In this document: in pieces, positions 25,653-34,125 of the stretch
How the letters are laid out: each line of letters starts with the position of its first letter
Numbering within the stretch: the first letter of the stretch is position 1
DNA from: an uncultured bacterium
GTDB taxonomy: Bacteria; Bacteroidota; Bacteroidia; Sphingobacteriales; Sphingobacteriaceae
NCBI GenBank assembly: GCA_903951325.1
Contig: CAJBBN010000138.1
Location: 1-37,791 of the forward strand
Direction of reading: 5' to 3'
Length of the DNA: 37,791 nucleotides
Program-made: the position numbers and the translations under genes
The notes under the pieces: generated by a model
Seen by the model: only the letters and a program-made list of their open reading frames with translations
Told to the model about the DNA's origin: nothing
Database searches by the model: none

Positions 25653-28112
25653 TTAGAAACTCATATCATCCATTCCGCTCGGAGCGCCGTCTTCTCTGCC
25701 GTTACGTTTATTTTTTGGAAAGTCTGTTTTTCCAAACTTATATATTAAAGAACATATTAAAAACTGAGAGTCTCTTTTGAATTGAGTATACTGCATAAAG
25801 TTTGTTCCATAAGAATCGAAACGCATATATCTTGTATTAAATAAGTCGGATATACTTAAAGAAAATACCGCTTTATTTTTGAATAAATCTTTTTTCAAGC
25901 CAATATCGAAAGAATACATTTCTTTAAACTCGCCTTGAGCTGTTACTCCAGCTGAAGTATAATTTCCTGAGATTTGAATATCTAAAATATTAGGCAGTTT
26001 AGTTGTAGACATTATTTTAACAGAACCGTTTGAACCTGTTTTAAGTTCGGCATTCGTGCTACTTACGGCAATCTCGTTTCTAAATAAATTTAAATTTGTG
26101 GTCAAGGTCCAAAATTTCATTAATTCGGTAACAGCAATAAATTCAAATCCGAAATTCCTAGAAAAACTTAAATTCTGAAAAGTTACTGTTGAAATTCCAG
26201 CCGTATCAACTAATCTGTAACGTTGAATTTGATCATTCGTTTGTCTAAAATACAGGGTAGAGGTTAACGTATTTTTTTTCCAATATTTTATATAACTCAA
26301 CTCATAGGCATCAACATACTCAGGCTTTAAATTAGGGTTACCTGTTCGCAAATTTCTTGGATCAGAAAAATCGGTAAATGGATTTAAATTATTTACTTGT
26401 GGTCTGTTAATTCTTCTCGAATAATTTAATTGAATTTCTTGATCAGCTCCTAATTTTCTGGCAAAATAAAGACTTGGGAAAAAACTTAAATAAGGTTTTA
26501 TATTTTTTATTCCTGCCGTTACTTGATCTGTTATAATATTTGCATGCTCCACTCTTAATCCGCCTTGAACACCCCATCCACCAATGGTTCTGCCATAATT
26601 GGCATAAGCTGCGTTAATTATTTCGGTATAAATAAAGTGATTGGATTGTAAGGCATTTGGCAATAAAGTATCTAGATTTTGTGAATTATCTGCTACACGA
26701 TAATCGGCATCATTTGATCTAAAGCCAAGCTTGTATCCTGTTTCAAATTTAGCTTGTTCACTTATTGGGTTAACGTAATCTAATTTGAATGAAGCTAAAT
26801 TAACGCTAGATTTACTGATGGCATTTTGAATAAATAGATTTGAATTAAAAGTATTACTTGTTTCGTAATCGGTAACCCCATCCGAAGCATTATTTGAATA
26901 AGATAAATCTGCCGTTAATTCTTGCTTAGGTTTTAAAAAAGATTTTCGATAGTTTAATCCTAAATCTATATTTAAACTATTATCTGCTCCTGTATTCAGT
27001 CTTTTCAGGGCATCTGTTTGTAAATGAACTTCATTAAAATTTACATTGGCACTACTCCCGTCAGTAGATTTATCTGTTTTACTAAAAGTAGAGGTTAATC
27101 CTATTGTTGAACGACTATTGATATAATGATCGAGCGAAAGTCTAAATACGTTGGTGGTATTTTGATTATGGTTAAAACCATCTTGATTGGTAAATGTAGT
27201 ATCCGTATTGTAGTTTTTTCTAGTATTATAAGAACGCATATTCATTTGATTTGCTCTTATACTATATCCAGTTGAAATATTCCACTTATTATTTTTATAA
27301 TTTAAGTTATACCCCAAACTATATCTGCCTGCACCATACGTTACAGAAGAATTTATACTTCCATTTAAACTCGTTTGCTTATTTTTTTTAAGTATAATAT
27401 TAATGATTCCCGAAGTGCCGTCTGGATCGTATTTCGCGCTTGGATTGGTAATCAACTCCACACTTTCAATAGCCGATGAAGGTATTTGTTCTAACACCGC
27501 ATTGCGATCTGTACCGGTAAGTGTAGAGGGTCTTCCATCTATTAATACCGTTATGTTTCCGCTGCCTCTTAAACTTAAATTGCCTTCTAAATCAACATTA
27601 ATAGATGGGATAGTTTGCAATACATCGTTTGCAGAACCTCCGGTAGAAAGTACATTTTTCTCGACATTAAAAACTTTTTTATCTATAGCCATTTGCAACA
27701 TGCCACGATCTGCATTTACAGTTGCTTGCGCCAATTGCTTGACTGAAGAATATAATTTTACTACCCCTAAAACTACTTCGGGTTTTGCAGGATTTAAAAA
27801 CAGGGTATCACTAGTCAAAGAAACATAGCCAATAAAGCTGTAGATTACTTTAACTCTTCCAACTTTAAGTTCTGTAATTTTAAAATATCCTTTTTCATCG
27901 GCAACATTTCCAGCAATTATTTTATTGTCTCTGATATTTAAAATAGAAATAGTGGCAAAGGGAATGCCTTTTTTAGAATTTCCGTCTATCACTTGCCCTG
28001 CAACAGAAATATTTGCAGTTAAATTGCCTTGCATTCTATTGCCCAAAACTTGTGCAAACAAGAATGATTGGTAAAAGAAAAAAGTGATAATGAATAAAAG
28101 GCTTTGTTTCAT
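25653..28112 (-). CDS. TonB-dependent outer-membrane receptor (OMP_b-brl_3 type)
   Basis: An 819-residue outer-membrane protein with a signal peptide (1-20), a carboxypeptidase-regulatory-like beta-sandwich domain (about 33-115), a plug domain (about 145-245, with LRGSGNITVLIDGRPS and PSAKYDPDGTSGIINI) and a long beta-barrel ending in a conserved aromatic-rich strand. The plug is present but the barrel is of the outer membrane beta-barrel 3 family, for which substrates are largely unknown. There is no SusD partner next to it, so glycan import is unlikely. It has an exact TATATTTG box and is followed within 2 nt by the B12-type MerR regulator, so the two are probably co-transcribed. Confidence 0.9.
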   Translation of the reverse strand: MKQSLLFIITFFFYQSFLFAQVLGNRMQGNLTANISVAGQVIDGNSKKGIPFATISILNIRDNKIIAGNVADEKGYFKITELKVGRVKVIYSFIGYVSLTSDTLFLNPAKPEVVLGVVKLYSSVKQLAQATVNADRGMLQMAIDKKVFNVEKNVLSTGGSANDVLQTIPSINVDLEGNLSLRGSGNITVLIDGRPSTLTGTDRNAVLEQIPSSAIESVELITNPSAKYDPDGTSGIINIILKKNKQTSLNGSINSSVTYGAGRYSLGYNLNYKNNKWNISTGYSIRANQMNMRSYNTRKNYNTDTTFTNQDGFNHNQNTTNVFRLSLDHYINSRSTIGLTSTFSKTDKSTDGSSANVNFNEVHLQTDALKRLNTGADNSLNIDLGLNYRKSFLKPKQELTADLSYSNNASDGVTDYETSNTFNSNLFIQNAISKSSVNLASFKLDYVNPISEQAKFETGYKLGFRSNDADYRVADNSQNLDTLLPNALQSNHFIYTEIINAAYANYGRTIGGWGVQGGLRVEHANIITDQVTAGIKNIKPYLSFFPSLYFARKLGADQEIQLNYSRRINRPQVNNLNPFTDFSDPRNLRTGNPNLKPEYVDAYELSYIKYWKKNTLTSTLYFRQTNDQIQRYRLVDTAGISTVTFQNLSFSRNFGFEFIAVTELMKFWTLTTNLNLFRNEIAVSSTNAELKTGSNGSVKIMSTTKLPNILDIQISGNYTSAGVTAQGEFKEMYSFDIGLKKDLFKNKAVFSLSISDLFNTRYMRFDSYGTNFMQYTQFKRDSQFLICSLIYKFGKTDFPKNKRNGREDGAPSGMDDMSF

Positions 28113-28121
28113 AATTCAAAT

Positions 28122-28180
28122 AAAAGGCAAATATACGAAAAGCTTAAAGGAATAGCCTTAAATGCTTCATTTTGCCTTTT
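28122..28180. repeat. Spaced inverted repeat in the TonB receptor/folE divergent promoter
   Basis: AAAAGGCAAA (28122-28131) and its exact complement TTTGCCTTTT (28171-28180) are separated by 39 nt. The left arm overlaps the receptor's -7 box. It could be a pair of operator half-sites or a chance AT-rich match. Confidence 0.35.
28128..28135 (-). promoter_or_regulatory. -7 box of the TonB receptor-merR unit
   Basis: On the minus strand TATATTTG matches TAnnTTTG exactly, 15 nt before the ATG, so the leader would be about 12 nt. No TTG-type -33 element is visible at the expected distance, which could mean activator dependence. Confidence 0.45.
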
Positions 28181-28234
28181 TAATCAATATTTATTAAAAC
28201 TAGAACAACTTTAAGGTCATTTTGTTATAGGAAT

Positions 28235-28915
28235 ATGAAAATTGAGAATAATACACAAAGTAACCCATTCATTGACCTTATTGGCGACGATCACATTTCG
28301 AGTGCTGCAGCAACACCCATTAGAGCAGATGCCTTCGAAATGGATGATGAGCTTAAAGTTGAATTAATTGAAAAACACTTTACAGAAATTATGCAAATCC
28401 TTGGTTTGGATTTAACAGACGATAGTTTAAGCGGCACCCCTCATAGAGTGGCGAAAATGTATGTGAAAGAGATTTTCAGTGGCCTAAATCCTGCCAATAA
28501 ACCAAAAATTTCGATGTTCGAAAATAAATACAAGTACAATCAAATGTTGGTTGAAAAGAACGTCACCATTTATAGTAATTGCGAACACCATTTTGTACCA
28601 ATCATTGGCAAAGCCCATGTAGCATACATTTCAAATGGTCAAGTAATTGGTTTATCTAAAATAAATCGAATTGTTCAATACTTTTCGCAAAGACCACAAG
28701 TGCAAGAAAGATTGACCATTCAAATTGCAAATGAATTAAAAAATATTTTAAATACTGAAGATGTGGCCGTGGTAATTGATGCACATCATTTATGTGTTTC
28801 TTCTAGAGGAGTAAGTGATGTAAATAGCAGCACTATAACTGCGGAATACGGTGGAGCGTTTTTAAATCCCGAAAAAAGAGAAGAATTTTTAAAATATATT
28901 TCTTTATCAATCTAA
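28235..28915 (+). CDS. folE: GTP cyclohydrolase I (FolE)
   Basis: It converts GTP to 7,8-dihydroneopterin triphosphate, the first step of folate and pterin synthesis. The 226 residues contain zinc-binding NCEHHFVP and the second cysteine in HHLCVSSRGV, with VIGLSKINRIV and QRPQVQERLT, all invariant in type I FolE. The N-terminal 50 residues are an acidic extension of ordinary length. It is the first gene of a plus-strand unit with an SDR (3 nt gap) and a flavin reductase-like gene. Here it may supply the pterin antenna of the photolyase at 34118. The promoter region is shared with the divergent TonB receptor-merR unit. Confidence 0.96.
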   Translation: MKIENNTQSNPFIDLIGDDHISSAAATPIRADAFEMDDELKVELIEKHFTEIMQILGLDLTDDSLSGTPHRVAKMYVKEIFSGLNPANKPKISMFENKYKYNQMLVEKNVTIYSNCEHHFVPIIGKAHVAYISNGQVIGLSKINRIVQYFSQRPQVQERLTIQIANELKNILNTEDVAVVIDAHHLCVSSRGVSDVNSSTITAEYGGAFLNPEKREEFLKYISLSI

Positions 28916-28918
28916 AAA

Positions 28919-29635
28919 ATGGAAATCATAAAAGATAAAAACATCCTAATTGTAGGAGCTACAGGATGCATAGGCAAAGCAACAGCGCTATTATTGAAAC
29001 AATCTGGCGCAAACTTATTTGTCACTAGCAGCAACAAAAGTAAGTTAGCGGAATTAAGTGCGGAATTAGATTTACCCAGTAATCAAACTTTCCTATTAGA
29101 TATTACAGATGCAAATGCAGTAAAGAATGTTGCAGAAAATATTCATCAGCAAATTCCGGCTATCGATATACTCATTAACGCAGCTGGTATTGGCATTATT
29201 AAGCCCATCGAAAATTTAACCGAGCAAGATTTTATGCAAACCGTTCAAGTAAATTTGGCCGGTGCATTTTATGTAGTTAAAAATTTTATTGAGCCGATGA
29301 AAATTGCTAAAAAAGGTTTGATTATTAATATCCCTGGTGTTTTAGGAAAAACCCCAATGGCAGGTGCAGCAGCCTATTCGGCCTCTAAGTACGGATTAAA
29401 CGGCATGATGAAATCGATTAGAGAGGAGTTAAAGAGAACAGACATTCGTATTACTAATATATTTTTAGGCGGTACCGATTCTCCATTTTGGGATCATATT
29501 GATTTAAGAGTGCAACGCGATAAATTTGTACAAGCTTCGGAAGTGGCAAAATCTATTTGGTTTTTATGCCAACAACCTAGCTCGGGCGTGGTATCCGAAT
29601 TAGTATTACAACCATTTAATCACCAAGCAATTTAA
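28919..29635 (+). CDS. Short-chain dehydrogenase/reductase
   Basis: A 238-residue classical SDR. The Rossmann motif GATGCIG (13-19) binds NAD(P), NAAGIG (86-91) stabilises the fold, and YSASK supplies the catalytic Tyr and Lys. The substrate cannot be told from the sequence; SDRs next to folE include pterin reductases, so a pterin substrate is one possibility. It follows folE by 3 nt, and its TAA stop shares a base with the next gene's ATG (TAATG). Confidence 0.9.
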   Translation: MEIIKDKNILIVGATGCIGKATALLLKQSGANLFVTSSNKSKLAELSAELDLPSNQTFLLDITDANAVKNVAENIHQQIPAIDILINAAGIGIIKPIENLTEQDFMQTVQVNLAGAFYVVKNFIEPMKIAKKGLIINIPGVLGKTPMAGAAAYSASKYGLNGMMKSIREELKRTDIRITNIFLGGTDSPFWDHIDLRVQRDKFVQASEVAKSIWFLCQQPSSGVVSELVLQPFNHQAI

Positions 29636-30246
29636 TGAGACATTTGTTGTTAAGTGATATCGAACAAATGAGCAGCCGATATAGAGCAAGCTTTATTAAT
29701 TCGATTAGCGGTTTTAAAAGCTTAAACTTAGTAGGCAGCATTGCAAAAGATGGGCAACACAATTTGGCGCCATTCAACTCCATTGTACACATAGGCTCCA
29801 ACCCTCCATACCTTGGAATGATTGCTAGGCCTGCAACAGAAAGCCACCAAACACTGAGCAATATTATTGCAAGCGGCTACTATACCTTAAATTCGGTAAG
29901 CGAATCAATCATGGAACAAGCACATCAATGCAGTGCCAAATACGATGCAAATACCTCTGAATTTGAACAAACAGGGCTCGAAGTTTTTTTATCTGAAAAA
30001 AATATTGCGCCTTATGTTTTGGTATCTTCCATAAAAATAGGATTAGAACTGGTAGAAATTATTCCCATTCAATTAAATCAAACCTCTTTAGTGATTGGTA
30101 AAATAATCGAAATTATTTTACCCGAAAGTATTATTTCAGAAGATGGTTTTGTAGATATTGCTAGCGCTGGAAGTATTACCTGTAATGGCTTAGATAGTTA
30201 CTATAGCGTAAAAGCATTGAAAAGAATTCCATATGCTAAGCCATAA
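29635..30246 (+). CDS. Flavin reductase-like domain protein
   Basis: A 203-residue FMN-binding split-barrel protein of the flavin reductase-like family, with FNSIVHIGSNPPYLG near residues 44-58 and a downstream NSVSES. Members reduce flavin with NAD(P)H or bind FMN as small oxidoreductases. It is translationally coupled to the SDR through TAATG. Its presence beside folE, SDR and, further on, a photolyase matches the composition of known bacterial light-response clusters, where reduced flavin supply would be useful. It ends 6 nt before the convergent lipoprotein gene. Confidence 0.8.
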   Translation: MRHLLLSDIEQMSSRYRASFINSISGFKSLNLVGSIAKDGQHNLAPFNSIVHIGSNPPYLGMIARPATESHQTLSNIIASGYYTLNSVSESIMEQAHQCSAKYDANTSEFEQTGLEVFLSEKNIAPYVLVSSIKIGLELVEIIPIQLNQTSLVIGKIIEIILPESIISEDGFVDIASAGSITCNGLDSYYSVKALKRIPYAKP

Positions 30247-30252
30247 AATTAT

Positions 30253-30867
30253 TTAAAATTTTATTTCGATAGGGTTTTCTTCGGCAGCATTTATAATAAT
30301 AATACCGTAGCGCGTTTCTTGTGGTTTAACGGTACTGCCTAATAAAGTGTTGCTCTCTAATTCAGAACGAAATTGTTTATTTGCATTGATTGCAACAAAA
30401 ATGTTTCCGGCTGCTAACATAGGGCCAGCAACCATTCCAAGAGGAAAGTCGGCTACACTTGCACCATTCGTTGTTTGCACAGGCGGGGTTAAAGCCAATA
30501 ATAAAAATCCCAATGCTGGCCAATTTTTTTGCTTCAGTTTTTGATAGGCTGCTGCTGAATTTATAAATTCAATGGCTTGTCCATTACTGATTAAATTAAA
30601 ATCTTTGCCTATTACTAGCGTTTGATTACTAGTGTTTTCAATTTTAACGACAACTAATTTAATTTTCTGTTTGTTTTCTTTTCTGGCATAACGCTTATTG
30701 TTGAGTTCCGCTAAAATGCCATAGCGATAAGACAATTTCAAACCATTATAATTGCCCGCAAGTTCGTAGCTTAAATAAGCAGGTTCTATCGGATTATAAA
30801 TAGCCGCGCAACTACTCATTAAAAGAGTACATAATAACAGTATATAAATCCTATTTTTCATCCGCAT
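30253..30867 (-). CDS. Hypothetical lipoprotein
   Basis: A 204-residue protein with a lipoprotein signal: a basic start (MRMKNR), a hydrophobic stretch and the lipobox LMSSC with the lipidated cysteine at about residue 20. The second Met (30861) is an equally good start. The rest has one hydrophobic segment (WPALGFLLLALTPPV, about 115-130) in an otherwise beta-rich sequence. I recognise no domain. It is convergent with the flavin reductase gene and is separated from the upstream Omp28-like gene by a terminator, so it is probably expressed alone. Confidence 0.65.
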   Translation of the reverse strand: MRMKNRIYILLLCTLLMSSCAAIYNPIEPAYLSYELAGNYNGLKLSYRYGILAELNNKRYARKENKQKIKLVVVKIENTSNQTLVIGKDFNLISNGQAIEFINSAAAYQKLKQKNWPALGFLLLALTPPVQTTNGASVADFPLGMVAGPMLAAGNIFVAINANKQFRSELESNTLLGSTVKPQETRYGIIIINAAEENPIEIKF

Positions 30868-30891
30868 GCAATTTATTTATTTTTTTTCAAA

Positions 30892-30923
30892 AAAAATGGC
30901 CAATCGTTCGATTGGCCATTTTT
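30892..30923 (-). terminator. Intrinsic terminator of the Omp28-like gene
   Basis: Near-perfect 15-bp arms (AAAAATGGCCAATCG, 30892-30906, and its complement 30909-30923) around a 2-nt centre, with a T run on the minus strand. It lies just after the stop at 30941 and could act in both directions. Confidence 0.9.
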
Positions 30924-30940
30924 AAATATTGTTATTGAAA

Positions 30941-32974
30941 TTATTCTTTAATTAATCTAAGTGTGCTTGAAGCATCTTTTGTAGTTAATCTTACAAAATA
31001 AACACCATTAGCAAATCCCGAAATATCCATTGGGATTGCATTTGCACCCGAAAGGTTTTCATATACTCTATTCGCAATTAACTTGCCATCTAGGGCATAA
31101 ACAGCCAGTGTTACCGCCGAATTCGATTTTAAATCGAAAGTAATAGTTGCTGTATTGCCTGCCGGATTTGGATAAATTTGAATCGCATCTGGACCAGCTA
31201 ATGTTTGGATTCCAGTTACATTTGTGCCAATTTCCATACCTGAAGTATAGCCTTTTGCAACCGCTTCGGCTATGGTAGAATTAGATGCATTTTCAATGCC
31301 GCCATTTGGATTAATCAACATATTAATAATATGCATTTTGTTTGTTCTCCAAGTGGTAGGTAATACATAAGTATAAGTATGTGTTACGCTTGCACCACTA
31401 GCTACACTCGCACCAAAAGCATTTGCATAGCCTTCGAATGAAGGGCAAATAATTCTTGCTACGTGATCGTATTGCATTTTTGTAAAAGGAACTGGATTTG
31501 ATAATAATTCATATCCACCCATTACACCATTTGCACCACCTGCATAAGCATTCGCTTGACTCCAAGTTGAGCCTGTTCCCTTAACACTATCTTCTGTTAG
31601 CACACAAGCCATTTTATAATCGCCTGCAATTGCACTATTAAAGGTAGAAGTTACCGAAACTTTTAATTCACGCGTAGTAGCATTATAAGTTGCACCATTT
31701 TCTAATATTGCAATTGGCGCAGCTGTTACTTTATTTAAGAAATTGGCTTCTAATTGACTTGGATCAAAGGCAATACCTCTATCTACAATTACCTGAGGAT
31801 AGCCAGCTAAATAGGCGCCCATTCCTGCATCGTACATAGTGTAAGTCATTGGATCTGCATTGTGAACGGCAATAGGAGCAACATAACCTTCGTAATTTGT
31901 TTCCATTAAATCCATAAACACCGCACCTCTTGGACACCACTGACACCAAGTACCAGTGCCTTCTTCTGCTACTACTATTTTGCCTGCTGCAGGATTTACA
32001 GGAGTAATGGTAATTGATTTTACATTGTCTGTACTATCTCCATCAGAAGCATTTCCATTTACATTTGAAATAGTTGCAACTGCATTATTAGTGCCATTTG
32101 CTAATGTGATATTTTGATCTAAGGTAATTTCATAAACTGCTAAAGATGCAATATTTACACCTGTTACATTTTTTGTTTGCGAATTACCATTGTAATTTAA
32201 ATTGATATCGAAAGAAGTAATGGCGGTGTTACCTAAATTTCTAATTTGTGCAGTAGCCGTTTTTGTTTGGCCTGTTAAACCATTGGCAATTTCCAAACTA
32301 GTTAATGCCGCATTAAAAGTAGGCAACACATATGGAGTGTAGGTGTAAGCTACATCATCTACCCAAAAAGATGCAGCAGCATTTGTAGGGTAAATATCTA
32401 AGGATGCAATTTGATTAACAGTATTACTGAACGAACCTTGCAAGGTGTCATTTAAATACACTTTCCATTGGTTGGTATTTAAGTTGATGTTAAATTTTAA
32501 TTCAAACCAATTGCCTTGAGGATAATTACCAGAGAATAATTGACCTCCAGTATTACCCATAGTTAAGGTTTGATCTGCATTCATAAAACAATCTAAAGCC
32601 CATACTTGACCAATTGTTGCATTAGCTTGAAAATTAAAATACCCAGTTTTGGCACTTGGTACTTTAAACTTTGCTTTAAATTCAAACGTTCCAGAATTAT
32701 ATACTCCACCAAAAGGCAAAACCACATCTGCTGGTCCACCCGTTGCAGAAGTAGAAGAGAAATAAATTGATTTTGTTCCGCTGTAGGAATCAGAAGCTAC
32801 CACGGCAACATCTTCGGTACCGCCATCTGCGTTACTCCAGGTTGTCCAGTTTGGTGATTGAGGACCTAATTTTGAACCTACTGTATAAGATTCAAAATCG
32901 TCGCTAAAAGTTTGTGCATTTGCCGAGAAACCTAATAAGGCAATGGCTGCAATTAAAGTAAATTTCATTTTCAT
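30941..32974 (-). CDS. Omp28-related secreted protein with thioredoxin-like motif and T9SS tail
   Basis: A 677-residue secreted protein. A signal peptide (1-20) is followed by a jelly-roll-like carbohydrate/adhesion-type module (about 22-215, SDDFESY...FWVDDVAYTY), a CARDB-like beta domain (about 216-325), and an Omp28-type thioredoxin-like domain with the redox motif WCQWCPRG (C344/C347). It ends in a T9SS sorting domain (IYPNPAGNTATITF). The CxxC in an extracellular protein suggests disulfide or redox chemistry, though many Omp28 proteins are uncharacterised. It is monocistronic with a strong terminator. Confidence 0.86.
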   Translation of the reverse strand: MKMKFTLIAAIALLGFSANAQTFSDDFESYTVGSKLGPQSPNWTTWSNADGGTEDVAVVASDSYSGTKSIYFSSTSATGGPADVVLPFGGVYNSGTFEFKAKFKVPSAKTGYFNFQANATIGQVWALDCFMNADQTLTMGNTGGQLFSGNYPQGNWFELKFNINLNTNQWKVYLNDTLQGSFSNTVNQIASLDIYPTNAAASFWVDDVAYTYTPYVLPTFNAALTSLEIANGLTGQTKTATAQIRNLGNTAITSFDINLNYNGNSQTKNVTGVNIASLAVYEITLDQNITLANGTNNAVATISNVNGNASDGDSTDNVKSITITPVNPAAGKIVVAEEGTGTWCQWCPRGAVFMDLMETNYEGYVAPIAVHNADPMTYTMYDAGMGAYLAGYPQVIVDRGIAFDPSQLEANFLNKVTAAPIAILENGATYNATTRELKVSVTSTFNSAIAGDYKMACVLTEDSVKGTGSTWSQANAYAGGANGVMGGYELLSNPVPFTKMQYDHVARIICPSFEGYANAFGASVASGASVTHTYTYVLPTTWRTNKMHIINMLINPNGGIENASNSTIAEAVAKGYTSGMEIGTNVTGIQTLAGPDAIQIYPNPAGNTATITFDLKSNSAVTLAVYALDGKLIANRVYENLSGANAIPMDISGFANGVYFVRLTTKDASSTLRLIKE

Positions 32975-33064
32975 AGTTTATTTTTTGATTTCCAATTGAT
33001 TAATAAAAATAATGAAATAAAATGGAATGACAAATTGATTTGATTTATTTGTTTTGCAGCCCTG

Positions 33065-33096
33065 TTAAAGGCATATTTTTAATAAAATGGCTTTAA
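33065..33096. repeat. Imperfect inverted repeat upstream of the TIGR01777 gene
   Basis: TTAAAGGCAT (33065-33074) and ATGGCTTTAA (33087-33096) pair at 9 of 10 positions across a 12-nt spacer, in the 245-bp divergent region between the Omp28-like gene and the epimerase. A MerR-type operator is possible but untested. Confidence 0.35.
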
Positions 33097-33219
33097 ACGA
33101 TGTCTTTTATAGATACATTTCCATATAACACCTGATCGGGATAAACGACCATAGCTAAGTTTCCTGTTTGAAAAAGAAGTAATTTAAAACTAAAAACTAA
33201 TTTAGCCGTTGATATAATA

Positions 33220-34125
33220 ATGAAAACCATCTTAATTACCGGCGGAACTGGATTAATTGGCAGCAAATTAAGTCTGGCTTTAATAGCAAAAGGCTACCAA
33301 GTAAGGCATTTAAGTAGGCAGCCGATTAGTACTGCAGTGATAAAATCCTACAGCTGGGATATCGAAAAAAATAGCATAGATGAAAATGCATTCGTTGGGG
33401 TGGATGCGATTATACATTTGGCTGGCGCAGGTATTGCCGAAAAAAAATGGTCCAATAAAAGAAAAGAAGAGATTGTCAATAGTCGCGTGAATAGTACGCA
33501 GCTGCTTTTTGATTATGTACAGAAAATGGCATCGCCAATTGAAACTTTTATTGCAGCATCGGCAACTGGCATTTATCCTACCAATCCTCATAAAATTTAC
33601 AACGAAAATGCAAAACCTGCTACAGATTTTTTAGGCGACAGCTGCGAAAAATGGGAAAATAAAATAGATCAATTTAATACGCTAGGTATTCGTACCATCA
33701 AACTGAGAACTGGTATTGTATTGGCTAAAGAAGGAGGTGCTTTACCAAAAATGGCTAAACCGATTATAGCTGGAGTGGGCGCTCCAATTGGCGATGGAAA
33801 ACAATGGATGAGTTGGATTGATGAAGATGATTTAGTAAATATGTATATATATGCATTAGAAAATAATTCGATAAATGGTGCCTATAATGCGGTAAGTCCT
33901 TATCCTTGCAGCAACCAAAACTTTACACAGGTTTTAGCTAAAGTTTTAAATAGGTTTATTTTTTTACCAAAAATCCCTTCCTTTGTAATTCGATTATTGC
34001 TAGGTGAAATGTCTATTATTGTTTTAGGTAGCACCAAGGTCTCAGCTGAAAAAATAATTGCAACTGGATTTAAATTTAATTTTGAAAAGCTTAGCGAAAG
34101 CTTAACTAAAATATACCATGAATAA
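33220..34125 (+). CDS. TIGR01777-family NAD(P)-dependent epimerase-like protein
   Basis: A 301-residue extended-SDR protein with GGTGLIGSKL (8-17) as the nucleotide-binding loop, a conserved HLAGAGIAEKKW segment (about 67-78), KLRTGIVL, and the C-terminal DUF1731-like region (LLLGEMSIIVLGSTKVSAEK). E. coli YfcH belongs to this family. No enzyme activity has been firmly assigned. It overlaps the photolyase start by 8 nt, so the two are translationally coupled, a pairing often seen with photolyase or other light-induced genes. I infer that it works in the light/DNA-repair module. Confidence 0.9.
   Translation: MKTILITGGTGLIGSKLSLALIAKGYQVRHLSRQPISTAVIKSYSWDIEKNSIDENAFVGVDAIIHLAGAGIAEKKWSNKRKEEIVNSRVNSTQLLFDYVQKMASPIETFIAASATGIYPTNPHKIYNENAKPATDFLGDSCEKWENKIDQFNTLGIRTIKLRTGIVLAKEGGALPKMAKPIIAGVGAPIGDGKQWMSWIDEDDLVNMYIYALENNSINGAYNAVSPYPCSNQNFTQVLAKVLNRFIFLPKIPSFVIRLLLGEMSIIVLGSTKVSAEKIIATGFKFNFEKLSESLTKIYHE

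Noticed and set aside
28113-28234. Cobalamin riboswitch upstream of the TonB receptor
   Set aside because: The gap is only 122 bp and no B12-box-like conserved core was recognised.
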